Positions 1 through 11,544 of a DNA stretch of 64,000 bases are shown piece after piece; within the stretch, counting starts at the first letter, position 1; each line of letters starts with the position of its first letter. Source of the DNA: Corythoichthys intestinalis (Eukaryota; Chordata; Actinopteri; Syngnathiformes; Syngnathidae); contig NC_080406.1 of the NCBI RefSeq assembly GCF_030265065.1, positions 39,084,638 to 39,148,637 on the forward strand, in the 5' to 3' direction. The notes beneath the pieces are model-generated. The model saw only the letters and a program-made list of their open reading frames with translations. It was not told the origin of the DNA and made no database searches. The translations under genes and the position numbers were made by a program.

Positions 1-198
1 ATGAATGCAACACATACTGTATCTACAGTATACTAGAAGACTATCAAAATGACGACAGGCCAAATTATACAAGACGCGTGTGCGGTACGGATCCGCCAAG
101 CTCCGTGTTGACTGCGTGCTTTGCAGTGTGTCAAAAATGGGACAAAACATATCGGCTGCGCACAACTGCGGTCCGGCAGCTCAATCCAATCCCCCCCT

Positions 199-292
199 TA
201 TAAATTTTCTCCTCGGATCTACACAATTCACGTAGGTCACACTTTTTGACTTCAAAACGGCGAATTTCACCAAAAGGTGAGGTTTTCATGCC
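199..292 (+). repeat. Copy 1 of a three-copy dispersed repeat, about 95 bp
   Basis: Core from TTTCTCCTCGGATC to TTTTCATGCCTG, shared with 27220-27305 and 49300-49397, all on the plus strand and each preceded by a run of C. On the minus strand each copy has one open frame with the conserved words KFAVLKSK and NCVDPRR; on the plus strand copies 1 and 2 end in an AAAG|GTGAG-like donor. Family not recognised. Confidence 0.7.
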
Positions 293-305
293 TGATCCTT
301 TAGAG

Positions 306-1229
306 CAGTGCTTTTCAATTATTTTCTGTTACGCCCCCCCAGGAAGATGTAAACGTTTCGCGCCCCCCCAACTCTCTGCCACCATTGTAAATATACTATA
401 GTATCATTATTATATAAAATTCCTATTATTATAAGTACAACTCTGCATAACATTGTGTTATTTTTAATATTAAAGAGAAAAGTAATATAGATCAATTTAC
501 AATAAAGTGTAAAAAAAAAAAAAATATTCTGTAAAAATACACTCGATACATTTTTTGACCGTTTAATGAAATCAGTAAATAATAATAAATTCAAATTGAT
601 TAGCAACATCAAGCATGAAGACAATATGTCAAACAATTAGACCGAAAGAACAAAAATTAATAGAACCAAAACAACATTGCAGTGGGCAGAGGGACAGTTT
701 TTATTTTTGCTGCAGGCAGTATCAGCTCCTTTGTTATGGTGTGGGGTTAATTTGCTCTGAGCAACTTGGTATGCCACCTTATATGATGCTAACCGTGCTC
801 GACGGTTTACTGATGTAACACTGACAAAGCGGGAGGATTGCTGGCAATATTTGGCACTCACTGAAAAAAATCATTCCTGCTGTCCGCTGCGGACATTTTT
901 AGACAAAGTAGACAGACTGGTCTCTCCTTGTCTCCCACTGTACTAAAAGACAAAGCCAAAAGCTAAATGCTAAATACAGTATGCTTTGTCATATTTCCTT
1001 GTCTTAGCATTTCATATCTCCAGTGCTCTTTGCTGTGTGCTCTTTTTTGGTTCAAAAGTACTGCACACACGCTGAAAATGAAAGCGGCACTGCCGCCCAC
1101 TGTGTGGATGCGCAATTACACTTTCTTCTAGTACGACAAAAAAGTATGTTCCCCAAGGTCACATGCGCCACCCCCAGCATCGCTCTGTGCCCCCCTGGGG
1201 GTGCCCGTCCCACTATTTGAGAAGTACTG
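306..1229. mobile_element. Non-autonomous hAT element with transposase remnant
   Basis: Terminal inverted repeats CAGTGCTTTTCAA (left) and the reverse of CAGTACTTCTCAA (right) are bounded by 8-bp duplications ctttagag (298-305) and ctatagag (1230-1237), one mismatch. Length 924 bp. CAG-type ends and an 8-bp target duplication are hAT hallmarks. It sits inside an older inverted-repeat unit (arms 1238-1475 and 2661-2905). Confidence 0.85.
637..861 (-). pseudogene. hAT transposase fragment (ZBED5/FAM200-like)
   Basis: The minus-strand frame reads SVNRRARLASYKVAYQVAQS, resembling the segment just after the BED finger in ZBED5/FAM200-type hAT transposases (N-x-x-A-L-x-A-S-x-x-V-x-x-x-I-A-x-x-K-K-P). 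Only about 75 codons remain and no catalytic region is present. It marks the parent family of the element at 306-1229. Confidence 0.55.
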
Positions 1230-1237
1230 CTATAGAG

Positions 1238-1475
1238 AATGATGCACTCGTGACTAATCTGTTGTCCGATGCCGCCTCAAGTTTAACTTCATTACAATAG
1301 AATTAAAGAGAATGTTTGTGTCATGTTTGTCCTACAGAAACTATATTAATACAAAAAATCTATTGCCATACCCCATCTTTTTTATTTTCAAACATTTTTG
1401 AAAAAGTTCCAGTGAGTCACTAGAGCAGCACATGCGGCTCTAGAGCCGCGGGCTGCTTACCGCCGGTTTAACTAA
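1238..1475. repeat. Left arm of an inverted repeat paired with 2661-2905
   Basis: Read on the minus strand, 2661-2905 matches this arm over about 235 bases with scattered differences: both contain GAAGTTTAACTTCATTACAA-like, TGTTTGTGTCATGTTTG and GCGGCTCTAGAGCCGC-like words. Probably the two ends of a foldback or long-TIR transposon whose middle (1476-2660) has been replaced by other repeats. Confidence 0.65.
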
Positions 1476-2660
1476 ATTGGATGTGTATCATTGTCAATGG
1501 CAGGCAACGAGTTAAGAGAGCCGATTCTCCAGGGATGCATACAAAGACTGTAACTATAATTCATTGACTTATTCCCAAGCCATACGTAGCCCACAATCTA
1601 AGAATAGAATAAAAAGTAATTGTATGCATTGGAAAAGAACTTTTCCCTGTGATGTACCTTGGGATATCTTGCCTGCTATTTGTCTTTGACTCCATTGTTG
1701 ATTTCTTGTTAATAGCATCTTGCCAATATTCAAACCGAACAAACGAGAAGATGTGACCGCCTCACAGGACGCTAACAACCTCTCATGGGTTATTAATATG
1801 CTCGCCGTGGAAGTCTCACTATTCAGTGTTGAACAATAGCGTACAATCATTCAAACAGAAAAGGAGGCTGCTGGTAGGAAAAGAGTATCTCAATGAGTTG
1901 TTCTATAGGCTTAAATTTGCTAATTTTTGCTCAAATTTTCAGTCAGTGACAGAAGTAGAGTCTTTCTCTGTTGTAATAAATAAAGTGACGTACAGTAATT
2001 ATATACGCGAGGAAATGGGTACTCAGAAGCAATCAACTAACTGATAACTCATTTGTGTCATGATTTTATAGTTCCACTGCAACTGATGTACTGATTGTCC
2101 CCTTAAATGGCATTATGGGAGGAAAGAGGTGCTCCAATCCAGTAAAATTATCAGTGAAGCTGCCACTTCATCAAAGAAGTATTGCTAAGTAGATAAATGC
2201 AATACATGAGTGGTGATTCATAATTACATTGACCTAATGGGTAGATTTTTTTATTATACCGTCTGTAATAACATGACATAGATTATCACAAAGGCTGGCC
2301 GAGTTAACTCGGCATTAATTAACACCATTAATTATATAAACTGTGCATATTTCATTAATATGACTACTGCACATTTTAAACTAGAAAATGAAATTTCTGG
2401 AGGGATTGCGATGGCAGCTTTGCTTTGGCAGGTTGGGGTTACCCTTGGGGTTACTTCTTGTTGATTTGGCGTGTTTTTGGGTCGTTTCCTTTTGATACAG
2501 GTAATTTCCTGTTGATTTCAGGCCACTTTTGGTTGAAAATAAAAGCATGCTTAATACTAATTTTGAATTCATCTGTAATAGAATGTGATTAATTTAAATT
2601 AATCTCACAATTATTTTGACAGCGTATTCACACAATGTCTCCCACTGATGACAATAGACA

Positions 2661-2905
2661 AGGATTCAGCAACCCGCGGCTCTAGACCCACATGCGGCTC
2701 TTTAGTGCTGCCTTAGTGGCTCCCTGGAGCTATTTCAAAAATGTTTAAAAATGAAAAAAGATGGGAGATGGAAATATAATTTTTAGTTCTAATATGGTTT
2801 CTGTAGGAGGTCAAACATGACACAAACATTATTCTAATTCATTAATATTGTAATGAAGTTAAACTTCATCGTATAACAGAGTAATCGTGTGGTGCGTCAT
2901 TCTCT
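2661..2905. repeat. Right arm of the inverted repeat paired with 1238-1475
   Basis: Reverse-complement partner of the left arm. It starts with the CCGCGGCTCTAGACCCACATGC block and ends in TCTCTATGGGATGCACTGC; the left arm has the same order reversed. The pair predicts a stem of about 235 bp if transcribed. Confidence 0.65.
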
Positions 2906-2929
2906 ATGGGATGCACTGCAGGGAAAAAA

Positions 2930-3243
2930 AAAACATTTTCCACACAGTAAGGCGTATCAGAGTAAAAGGCGCACTTTCAACGAATGGCTTATTTTAAAAC
3001 CGTTTCATGTATAGAGCGCACTGCATGCTAAGGCACAGTAGTAGTAGTAGTAGTAGTAGTAGTTGTTATGTATAGTTTTGCATTGCGTTATGCATCCACA
3101 AGATGGAGCTGAGCTAAACAGAATGTCATGCCATGATTAACCAATATTGATCCATACATAAGGCACATCAGATTATAAGGCGCACTGTCAGCTTTTGAGA
3201 AAATGGAAGGCTTTCAGGTGTGCCTCGTAGTACGGAAAATATG
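2930..3243. mobile_element. hAT MITE with TTTTCCGYACT ends
   Basis: Left end resembles ACATTTTCCACACAGTAAGG and right end, reversed, reads ACCATATTTTCCGTACTACG; the body has several AAGGCGCAC words, the signature of a very common fish hAT MITE. A short (AGT)n run lies at 3037-3063. No clean target duplication was found. Confidence 0.5.
3037..3063. repeat. (AGT)9 microsatellite
   Basis: Nine perfect AGT triplets inside the hAT MITE at 2930-3243. Confidence 0.9.
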
Positions 3244-4704
3244 GTAATTATGAAGGCTCATTATGTACTTGTAGCCAACTTAATCATTTTGATAGTAGGC
3301 TAATATAGATACATGCAGCATTTGTTGCATTCATTGTAAGGCGTAAATAAGGCTTTCAATTTTTGTAGCTCCAGACGTATTTGTTTTTTATATTTCTGCT
3401 CCAATATTGTTCTTTCAACATTTTGGGTTGCCCCTGACCCCTGCGGTAGACATCTAATCGATTTGAACTGGGAGGTTTAGCAGCGATCGTTTGTTTATTG
3501 CTGTAAATGGCAACCAATGAGTTAATATAGAACAGCTCAATAATATGGTGTTACATTTAAAAGTATGCTAATTAGTACTTTAGAATTCATTATAATACAG
3601 CATGCGATTTGTGACGATTAATCCCATGCGTGTGATTAAAAGCAGCAACCATTTGTAACCTACATGTAATGTCCAGAAACTGTGGATGCCGTGTCTCAAT
3701 TATAATGATATCAATAATTATTATTTTAATATAAATTTAATGAATAAATGAACTTTTAAATTAATAAAATGTTAATAAAAACAGTGGTTATGGTTTTAAA
3801 TAGTACTCTAAAGTCATAGACTAATTCAGTGCCATTAACGGCGAGAGACGTCCAGTCCATTTCGACTGGGAGTAAATGAATTGAACGTCAAGCGCTATCG
3901 ATGGTAGCCAATGAGCTATATGAGAGTTCCTTATTACAAGTTAACTGCCATCCAAACAATTATCATGTTGCATCTAACACTGTTTTTCTCCATTTCTTAA
4001 TCAGAGAGGCTAAAACGATTTGAGAATGGTATGAAAGCCTGCTGGGAGTCCTGGTGGTTGGAGTTCAATATGGAACATCCACAAGGTTTGTCGAGCAGAC
4101 TAAGCTCATGCTTTGCCCAACTGGCAATATGAAATCCAGCAGCAGGAGAACAGATGGAAGTCTGGGCAGAAGGAAAAAGGGGAGAAGATAAATAGTAGGA
4201 AAACCAATGGAATTAAATCAAAGTACGTTGGGCACTGATAATACATTTTGGGAATAGTAACGATCTGCATGTGGCGTGATGACATGAACGTGTGAGAACA
4301 GCGTTTTGAGGGCCATTTTTAAAGCAGCTAAAGCTGACAATATCAGCAACATATTTTGACACTTACAGTGTATCACAAAAGTGAGTACACCCCTCGCATT
4401 TCTGTAGATATTTAGGTAAATCTTTTAATGGGACAACACTGACAAATTGACACTTGACACAATGAAAAGTAGTCTAGGTGCAGCTTATATAACAGAGTTA
4501 ATTTATTTTACCCTCAAAATAACTCAAAATATAGCCATTAATATCTAAACCCCTTGGCAACAATAGTGAGTACACCGCATGGGAACTACGTACATCCCTA
4601 AATGTCCAAATTGAGTACTGCTTGTCATTTTCCCTCCAAAATGTCATGTGACTCGTTACAGGAGTGCTGTCAGCATTGCTGCAGAGATTGAAGAGGGTGG
4701 GGGG

Positions 4705-5718
4705 CAGGGGTCGCGTTAACCGAATATTTTCCGTCGTTGACCGGTTTTTTAAAACGGTGACGGAAAAAACTGAAGTCCGTCTGTCATTTTGACAGGTTGC
4801 AATTCACACCCCAGACCACAGGGTGGCGAGTGAACATATTAATTAGCTATTGTCTCTCTTAATGCATGACGTCGTTGGCTATTCTGTCAGAATATTGTAG
4901 CGTCACCGGGGTCTGGCGGCGGCACCGTGATTGACACATCAACGCAAGGTTCTTATTGGTGCACCTGGTGTGCCAGCGCGTCATCCAATTGGTGGACTAG
5001 ATTGCCGCCTATGTATAGACCCCAATCACATGACGTCGAAACTCCGCACCCCTGACTGGAGCCGCCATATTATCCGTCAGCTCGTCGTGTTTACACATTA
5101 CCGCTACCTACGTACATGCCTCCTATTACGGCGTGTTTTTCTGCTCGTTAACATTAATAATCAAAATGGTGAAGGCGTGTGTGGCGGTTGGTTGCAGTAA
5201 CAGAGAAAATAGACGGAGAGACTTGAAGTTCTACCGTATTCTGAGAGACCCGAAGTGGAGAGCGAGATGGACTGCTGTAATTCGACAAGAAATCTGGGCA
5301 CCAAACGATCACCACAGACTATGTAGTAGTCATTTTATATCTGGTAAGATGCATTTAATATATATTTAGAAGATTTTGGGCTGACAACCACAATTAAGAT
5401 CATTGTGTGACGTTGGTGATTGGGGTCTATAAAGTTGCCTCTTTTTCTTTGGGGGTGGAGTTGTTGTTTTGTTGGTGTTGTTGGCGGTAAGCAGAGTAAA
5501 GAGAGGGAGAAAAATACCACGACTTCCGTGTCTAATTTTTTGCCGCCAAGCAAGCGTTACAATATTAATTAAAAATGAATGAAAACTGAATACTATTGAA
5601 TATGTCATCATTATCATTTCAAAAATTTAAGTGACTGGTAAAAATAGATTATGACCGGATTTTTTATGACCCTGTCAGTCAAAATGACAGACAACGAAAA
5701 TGTCTAGCGCAACCTCTG
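4705..5718 (+). mobile_element. THAP-exon DNA transposon (P- or hAT-like), non-autonomous
   Basis: Ends CAGGGGTCGCG and, reversed, CAGAGGTTGCG, with perfect 8-bp duplications gtgggggg (4697-4704 and 5719-5726). Sub-terminal CTGTCATTTTGACAGG-like palindromes occur near both ends, and TATAGACCCCAATC recurs inverted inside. The element carries one THAP exon and little else of a transposase. Eight-bp duplications plus THAP fit P elements, but the CAG ends also fit THAP-bearing hAT elements (THAP12-like); I cannot separate these. Confidence 0.85.
5166..5343 (+). pseudogene. THAP zinc-finger exon of the transposon
   Basis: ATG at 5166 opens 59 codons beginning MVKACVAVGCSNRENRRRDL and ending at a good donor (TCTG|GTAAGA) at 5343. 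The C2CH zinc ligands of a THAP domain are visible: C5, C10, C53 and H56, with the conserved W35 and F57. No stop or frame break occurs in it. The remainder of a transposase is missing downstream, so on its own it could encode at most a DNA-binding finger. Confidence 0.85.
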
Positions 5719-5726
5719 GTGGGGGG

Positions 5727-5968
5727 TCATTCCTACCACCATGCTTGACTGTAGGCATGACACACTTATATTTGTACTCCTCACCTGGTCGCCGCCACAC
5801 ATGCTTGACACCATCGGAACCAAACAAATTAATCTTTGTCTCATCAGACCATAGGACATGGTTCCAGTAATTAATGTGCTTTGTTGACATGTCTTCAGCA
5901 AATTGTTCGCGGGCTTTCTTGTGTACAGTCTTCAGAAGAGGATTCCTCCTGGGGTGACAACCATGCAC
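5727..5968 (-). pseudogene. Tc1 transposase fragment
   Basis: About 80 codons read in the minus direction from MHGCHPRRNPLLKTVHKK to VMPTVKHGG. HVLWSDETKINLF holds the first catalytic Asp of the DDE triad. The remaining catalytic residues are absent because the copy breaks off at 5727, at the junction with the inverted arm. Confidence 0.85.
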
Positions 5969-6336
5969 ACCAATTTGATGTAGAGTACGGCATATGGTCT
6001 AAGCACTAACAGGCTGACCCCCCACATCTTCAATTTCTGCAGCAATGCTGACAGCACTCCTGTAACGAGTCACATGACATTTTGGAGGGAAAATGACAAG
6101 CAGTACTCAATTTGGACATTTAGGGATGTACGTTTTTTCAAATGGGTGTACTCACTTATTTGGCCAGGGTTTTAGATATTAATGGCTATATTTTGAGTTA
6201 TTTTGAGGGGATAATAAATTAACTCTAAGACTACTTTTCATTGTGTTAGTTTCATTTTGTCAGAGTTGTCACAGGAAAAGATAAACTTAAATAGCTGCAG
6301 AAATGCGAGGAATGTACTCACTTTTGTGATACACTG

Positions 6337-8035
6337 TAGCTACCAAAAATTTTTTAAAGCCTGGTGTGCGAAATGTTAGTATTATGTTTAGTTATATTTA
6401 TATTATATTTTTCTACATTTACAACAATATCAACCTAAATATTGATATCTGAATACTAAACTTTAGGCTTAAAAGTAATTCTAAATTAAAGCAAAATGAT
6501 AAATCAAACTCTTAAATCTGATTCTGTTAGTGCTAAATGTTTTGAGTGAAAACTACTTCATAAATATATTTAGCTTTTCACCATTTCACCACACTAAGCA
6601 CCCCTTTGAATTTGCCATTTTAGCTAAATAATTTGTTTTCACTCAAAACATGTACAGTTTGATATTTAAAATTTAGATTTAACATTTAAATGTAGCATTT
6701 ATTAATTGGATTTAAAAAGTGACTCTCAAGAATTCACACCAACATCAAGTTTTAAACCTTGTTTGAAGCTAAATGTGAGAAAATGTTGCTGTTCTTTTCT
6801 GCATGAGCCACTTTTACAAATAACCTCCAATAACCAGTGTACGGTCGGGAACCTAATACATTTGGAGTCTTTGACATTTTTGTTCCCAGTGGGAAACATA
6901 CATGTTGTGCTCGTAAAAAATGAGTTTATCACCCCTGTTTTAGACCATTTAGTCATAGCAGTAAACGCACCACAGCACAAAACGACAGATATATACAAAT
7001 TCTACTGCTCTTTTTAGGCAAGTTGTTGCTCAGAAACAATTTTGTTTTCAATTAAAAGTAACATAATGAACTATTCAGCGCTATAATTATCAAATAATAA
7101 TAATAGTACAAACACTTTGATAGAAACGTCCCTGAGCCTTTTGCTCAAGCTCAGTAAGTCATTATCCTTGCAGTTCACATAATATTTTTATTTAGAATAA
7201 CACTCTTAAGGCTGCTCGTTGCTCGGCAACCACTTTGGCTTGTAGTTAAATTAAAACTAATCTAATGAACTATTCAGTGGGATAATGTTCTACATTGAAT
7301 CTATTTCTTGCATCAATGAAGCCAGTAATGGCTCCCAGAGCATTGTGGTACGCCGCACTTTCGCCTCAACCACTTGTACATGACTACCCTCATCGAATTG
7401 CCGCACAGCATATCAAGGCCTTGCCTCATACAATAAAGTACAGTACTTTACACGCCAACTTTTTTGTATTTCCACAGTACAAAAGCTAAGTTTAAAAAAA
7501 AAAGTAAGACATCAGATTCCAAACCATGACGGGTGCTATTATTATTTTCTGCTCAATCATACCGGCCAATGACAATAGTGCCACACCATGCGAGTGAGAG
7601 TCAACAGAAATAGAAGTCAGCACAGCGGAATAATACATTTTTACATAAGTCTATGATTACAATACATCAATTGTGATCACGTTTCAATTTTTAAAAGGGT
7701 GTAATTGTGCATTTGACTGTTTTTTTTTTTTTTTTTTATGGACTAAATTAAATCAAGCCAAGGACTAAATTCTCAGGCCTCGAGATCAGGCAACTGAAGG
7801 TAGCTGCTCATATAATCTGTGTTGTTGCTTTTGTAAATAACAAGAGAGTAGAGCTGTGTTAATGCTTGAAGTGCTTGAAATAAACAGCAGTTTGCCCTTT
7901 TTATGATTTGAAAAAATATATATATTTTAGTATTTCTAATTTTAGCTGTATTTTCCCAATTTAATATTCTATATTTAGTTTTTCTTTATTAACACTATAA
8001 TTATATACTTATGTATTCCTCCAATATTTGTTAAT
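6337..8035. other. No gene seen; AT-rich intergenic DNA with a diverged direct repeat
   Basis: Two related segments, about 7017-7085 and 7210-7286, share GTTGCTC, TTAATTAAAA-like and AATGAACTATTCAG words 195 bp apart and look like an old tandem duplication. The overlapping frames on both strands at 6706-7017 have no recognisable motif. A run of T lies at 7720-7738. Confidence 0.6.
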
Positions 8036-8190
8036 TCTTTGGCTGCCATTAAACAAATGTTCAATTCGCTGCTAACCTCCCACTTCAAATGGAATGGGGG
8101 GCTCATTTCAATTCACAGCAGGTAGATGACTGGACGCCACATGATTGGACGTCTAGCATTGTCAATGGCACTGACATCGCAGCAAGTAAT
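8036..8190. repeat. Copy of the abundant CCATTGAC/ATTGGACGTC MITE
   Basis: Bears the paired words of a MITE family repeated all through the window: an outer TTGGCTGCCATT block, an inner CTCCCACTTCAAATGG block, and inverted counterparts ATTGGACGTCTAG and TGTCAATGGCA. Other clear copies or fragments: about 1475-1515, 3439-3526, 3826-3925, 8787-8900, 11345-11507, 15343-15440, 15590-15683, 25455-25600, 27650-27745, 32430-32475, 42283-42345, 42540-42690, 43500-43550, 43745-43803, 49665-49735, 51266-51300, 54117-54347 and 60497-60565. Confidence 0.7.
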
Positions 8191-8914
8191 GCAAATGATA
8201 AGCAGAAGATCAGACTGACGACATGAGTACAGGATGCGTGACAGTTGAACTGTTTGCGAAGGAGACCCCAGGCAGGCAGGCCTGTTGGCTCCCGAGTGCG
8301 AGAGCAGGGCACCTCATGTGGATAGCCTGGGTACTTATGAGTCATGAAGCAGAGGGACCCAAGGCATACGGCCCCGGGGCAAATCTTAGAGGGGGGCCAC
8401 ACCACCACAAAAGATAGAACAAGTCTGGAAAACGACAGTAGCTGTGAGCAATGTGGATGGAGATGGCCGCGGGGCTGAAGGAACACCTGAGACTCAACCT
8501 ACACTGACCAACTGTGTCTGGTAGACAAAAGAAAAATGAAATTATATTCATGTGAATCTCTGGGGGACTGTGCAAACAAATGTCCAAGAAAAGAAAATAA
8601 CAAGAACTTGGGAGGCAAGAAAAACATGAACAATGGATAGATGTTAGCTAGGTCTACCTTGACATTCTGGATCGTTTCTTAGTCTGCTTTAATACATGAA
8701 AGAAAATTCCCTCAAAATATTCAATTCAGTCAAGTAATCAAAAAATGAACAGCTAGGAAGCAGGAAGCCATTTTTAACTCATTATCTGCCATTGACAATG
8801 ATAGATGTCCAATTCATTTAAACTGGGAGGACTTGCTGTGAAATTTCATCTTTAGTGCCATTGCCGTCCATTGCCGTAAATGATAGCCAATGACATATGG
8901 ACCATTGGTGGGGA

Positions 8915-9972
8915 CAGGGGCGCTGGAAGTCACATCTTTTTTAGTGTTTGCCATCCAAAAACATCCGTTTTGGTCCAAATTTGTCATGCTTGCGCGGTTT
9001 CTCCATACAAGGCATGCGCAATGGCAGTACACACGCATGCTGGATAGTTTACTTACTACTACTAGGCTACTACAAAGACAGCATTCTATTTCACCTACAG
9101 TGTGTGATGGAGTTATTGTAATTGGAAATAAAAGCGCCCGTGTATCATAACGCAAATCAGCGCAGCTAGATGGCGTAATAACACACAAACCCGTTTGAAA
9201 ACTAAAAGGTCAAATATGCCTCAGTTTAACACCCCCGTTTAACAACACCAAAATAAATTGCACACAAATATCCAACAGCGCTCTGCACGGCAGCAGCTCA
9301 GCAGCAACAACAAACAATAATATTGCTACAATGCCAGAATGTCTTACCTATTTGAAGACAAAAGAGTTAAATAGAACTATCATCATTATCATCTTCGTTT
9401 TCGAACTCCAATTAAATTTAAGAAAATTTGGCTGTTTTTGTAAAGGAAAAAAAATCGTTAATTCGTTTTTGCGCCATGTTAACGCCTCCTCTGTCAACAG
9501 TTAACTTTTCCAATCGCGCCTTATTCAACGTGACCCGGTAGCAGGCAAAGTGTCATGTGGTGATCATGTGATTAACAAAAAACATTTTTCAACATATATA
9601 TTTAATCCCCAATGTTACATACTCTATTGTTTAAATTTGTTTTATTTATTTAATTATTTATTTTTAACAACAACAACAACAACAACAAAAATCCCAAACA
9701 CTTTTTCCTCCCCAGCACCAGGGGGTGCTGCAGCACCCTCAGCACCCCACTTCCCGCGCCACTGATTGCCGATGATGGACATCCAGTCATGTTGCTCTCT
9801 TTCTCACAAAACATTTTTTCAACATATATATTTAATCCCCAAAATTGAATACTCTATTGTTCATTTATTTATTTGAACCCAAAACCAAACAACAACAAAA
9901 ACACATTCTACCAAAACACTTTTTCTCCCCAACACCAGGAGGTGCTGCAGCACCCCACTTCCCATGCCACTG
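8915..9972. mobile_element. hAT element with a tandemly duplicated right end
   Basis: Left end CAGGGGCGCTGGAAG, right end (reversed) CAGTGGCATGGGAAG, with 8-bp duplications ggtgggga (8907-8914) and ggtggtga (9973-9980), one mismatch. The last 180 bases or so occur twice, about 9581-9764 and 9811-9972, 230 bp apart; each copy ends in a full hAT-type terminus. Only the outer terminus has a matching target duplication. A (CAA)n run lies at 9666-9688. Confidence 0.8.
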
Positions 9973-9980
9973 GGTGGTGA

Positions 9981-11344
9981 TACTTATTTCAAACGTCGTA
10001 AAACAAACACTAATCTTGCTGCACAGCTTTAGCCTGACAGGAGAACACAGAGAACATTCTTATATGCTAATAAGTCAAAGGATAATGAACTGAGTCTGAT
10101 TAATGTGAGGTAGTTATCATCAGTTGGCTTATCACTTGGCCATTAAACTATGTATTCTTAAGATTGTGAGCCTTATGCAAATGTATATTTTATGTTGCTG
10201 CACAGTGTCATGAGATGAGGGAAACATAAACAATTTTAAATAGAGCGTTTGAGAAGATACTAAGTGCACTTGATTTGACACAATATTAAATAACACAATT
10301 TTGGATGTGTCATGGCAGTGTAAAAAGGATTGGTTGAAGGAAGTTGTGAAACTAGATACCCTGAGATTAAGATAAAACCACAGATAAATTTAAATTGAAT
10401 CTGCTAATATGCTAACGCTAGCTAGGCTGGAGGCTATATCGTGAGGCAATATCAATGTTGTTTCAGCTAAAGCAACAAAAGCTATCAAATATGCTGGGTC
10501 ATTTTGTGAGATTTTTACTTTTTTTATCATTTAAAACAGTTTCTTTTAAGCAACTCGGGCATGCATTGTCTTTTAATATTTAGTAAACACTAAAGTTCTT
10601 GAACGGCAGATTACTGGAAAACTGTTTTTCTTAAAATCAACTGCAATGTGGCATCAGTACATAATACACTACAGTGAAAATAGTAATGGGTAGAAACAGA
10701 CTTGCGGGTGTGGGGGGCTGTTTCATGCAAATACTGTATATTAATTTGGGCATAAAAAGACAGTGTGCTTTGAGTTGTAATTTCCTTTAAAGTTGTTCAG
10801 GAAGAAACATGCAGTCTAGTGTAAATGTGCAATTTTGCGGTCCTCACAGCAGGCATGCAAGTGAAGAATAAAAGTAGATATTTTACTGACTCTCATAAAG
10901 TCATGCAGATGCTCTGTTTTGCTTGAACATTGAATTGCAAGTACTCTAGTGGTCCAAAGCAGGTCACACACAGCGAAACAGTGCCTCAAAGAATAGCCAC
11001 AGTGCCCTCTATTGGATACAGACAACATAAAAAAAGGAAGGGGTAGATTACAATCATCAATACAAACGAAATTACCTGTACTTGCAGTTGACTACAGTTC
11101 AATATTTGCTTAAATTATTAGGGATTAGTCACCTCAAATCCTTTACCTTCATCCTTCCATGAAATATAACCAACAATCTCCTAAGGGAAAATAATGTAAT
11201 TATCACATTTTTCACCATCATCAAAACACATGAACAGCCAAGTAAAACACAATTTTGTTATTCTACAGCAGAAAAAAAATATGCACATTAAATCTAATCC
11301 TAATTATTTCAATTCTCCTGGATTTTCAAACTTTGACTCTTTCA
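9981..11344. other. No gene seen
   Basis: AT-rich sequence without recognisable coding, RNA or transposon signal. The frames at 10816-11028 (minus) and elsewhere are short and lack motifs. Confidence 0.5.
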
Positions 11345-11544
11345 ATGCCACTGATGTGGCTCTTTTTATCTTTCTGCTGTGAATTGAAATAGGTTCACCA
11401 CTAGTTTATCACGAGGACACGTCCAGTCCAGCAAATGATCATTCACCAGTTCCCCCACTTCAAATGGATAGGACATCTAGCACCGTAAGTGGCAACCAAT
11501 GAGTTAAAAACAGTACATTTCACCCAATGGGCAAGGGTTAAAAT

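Larger units (their letters stand above)
4366..6336 (-). mobile_element. Foldback Tc1-like element interrupted by a THAP transposon
   Basis: Ends CAGTGTATCACAAAAGTGAG in inverted orientation, with TA on each side (4364-4365 and 6337-6338), the Tc1/mariner target. Both arms (4366-4704 and about 6010-6336) contain not only the inverted repeat but also the first part of the transposase region, in mirror image. The right half continues into a transposase fragment, the left does not, and the usual 3' half of Tc1 is missing. So this is an internally rearranged, non-autonomous copy. A second transposon (4705-5718) is inserted between the arms. Confidence 0.85.

Noticed and set aside
6706-7017. Overlapping frames of about 100 codons on both strands
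   Set aside because: AT-rich low-complexity DNA; mirrored frames with no motif.
8103-8486. Minus-strand frame of 127 codons
   Set aside because: Overlaps a MITE copy, has no recognisable domain and has competing frames on the other strand.
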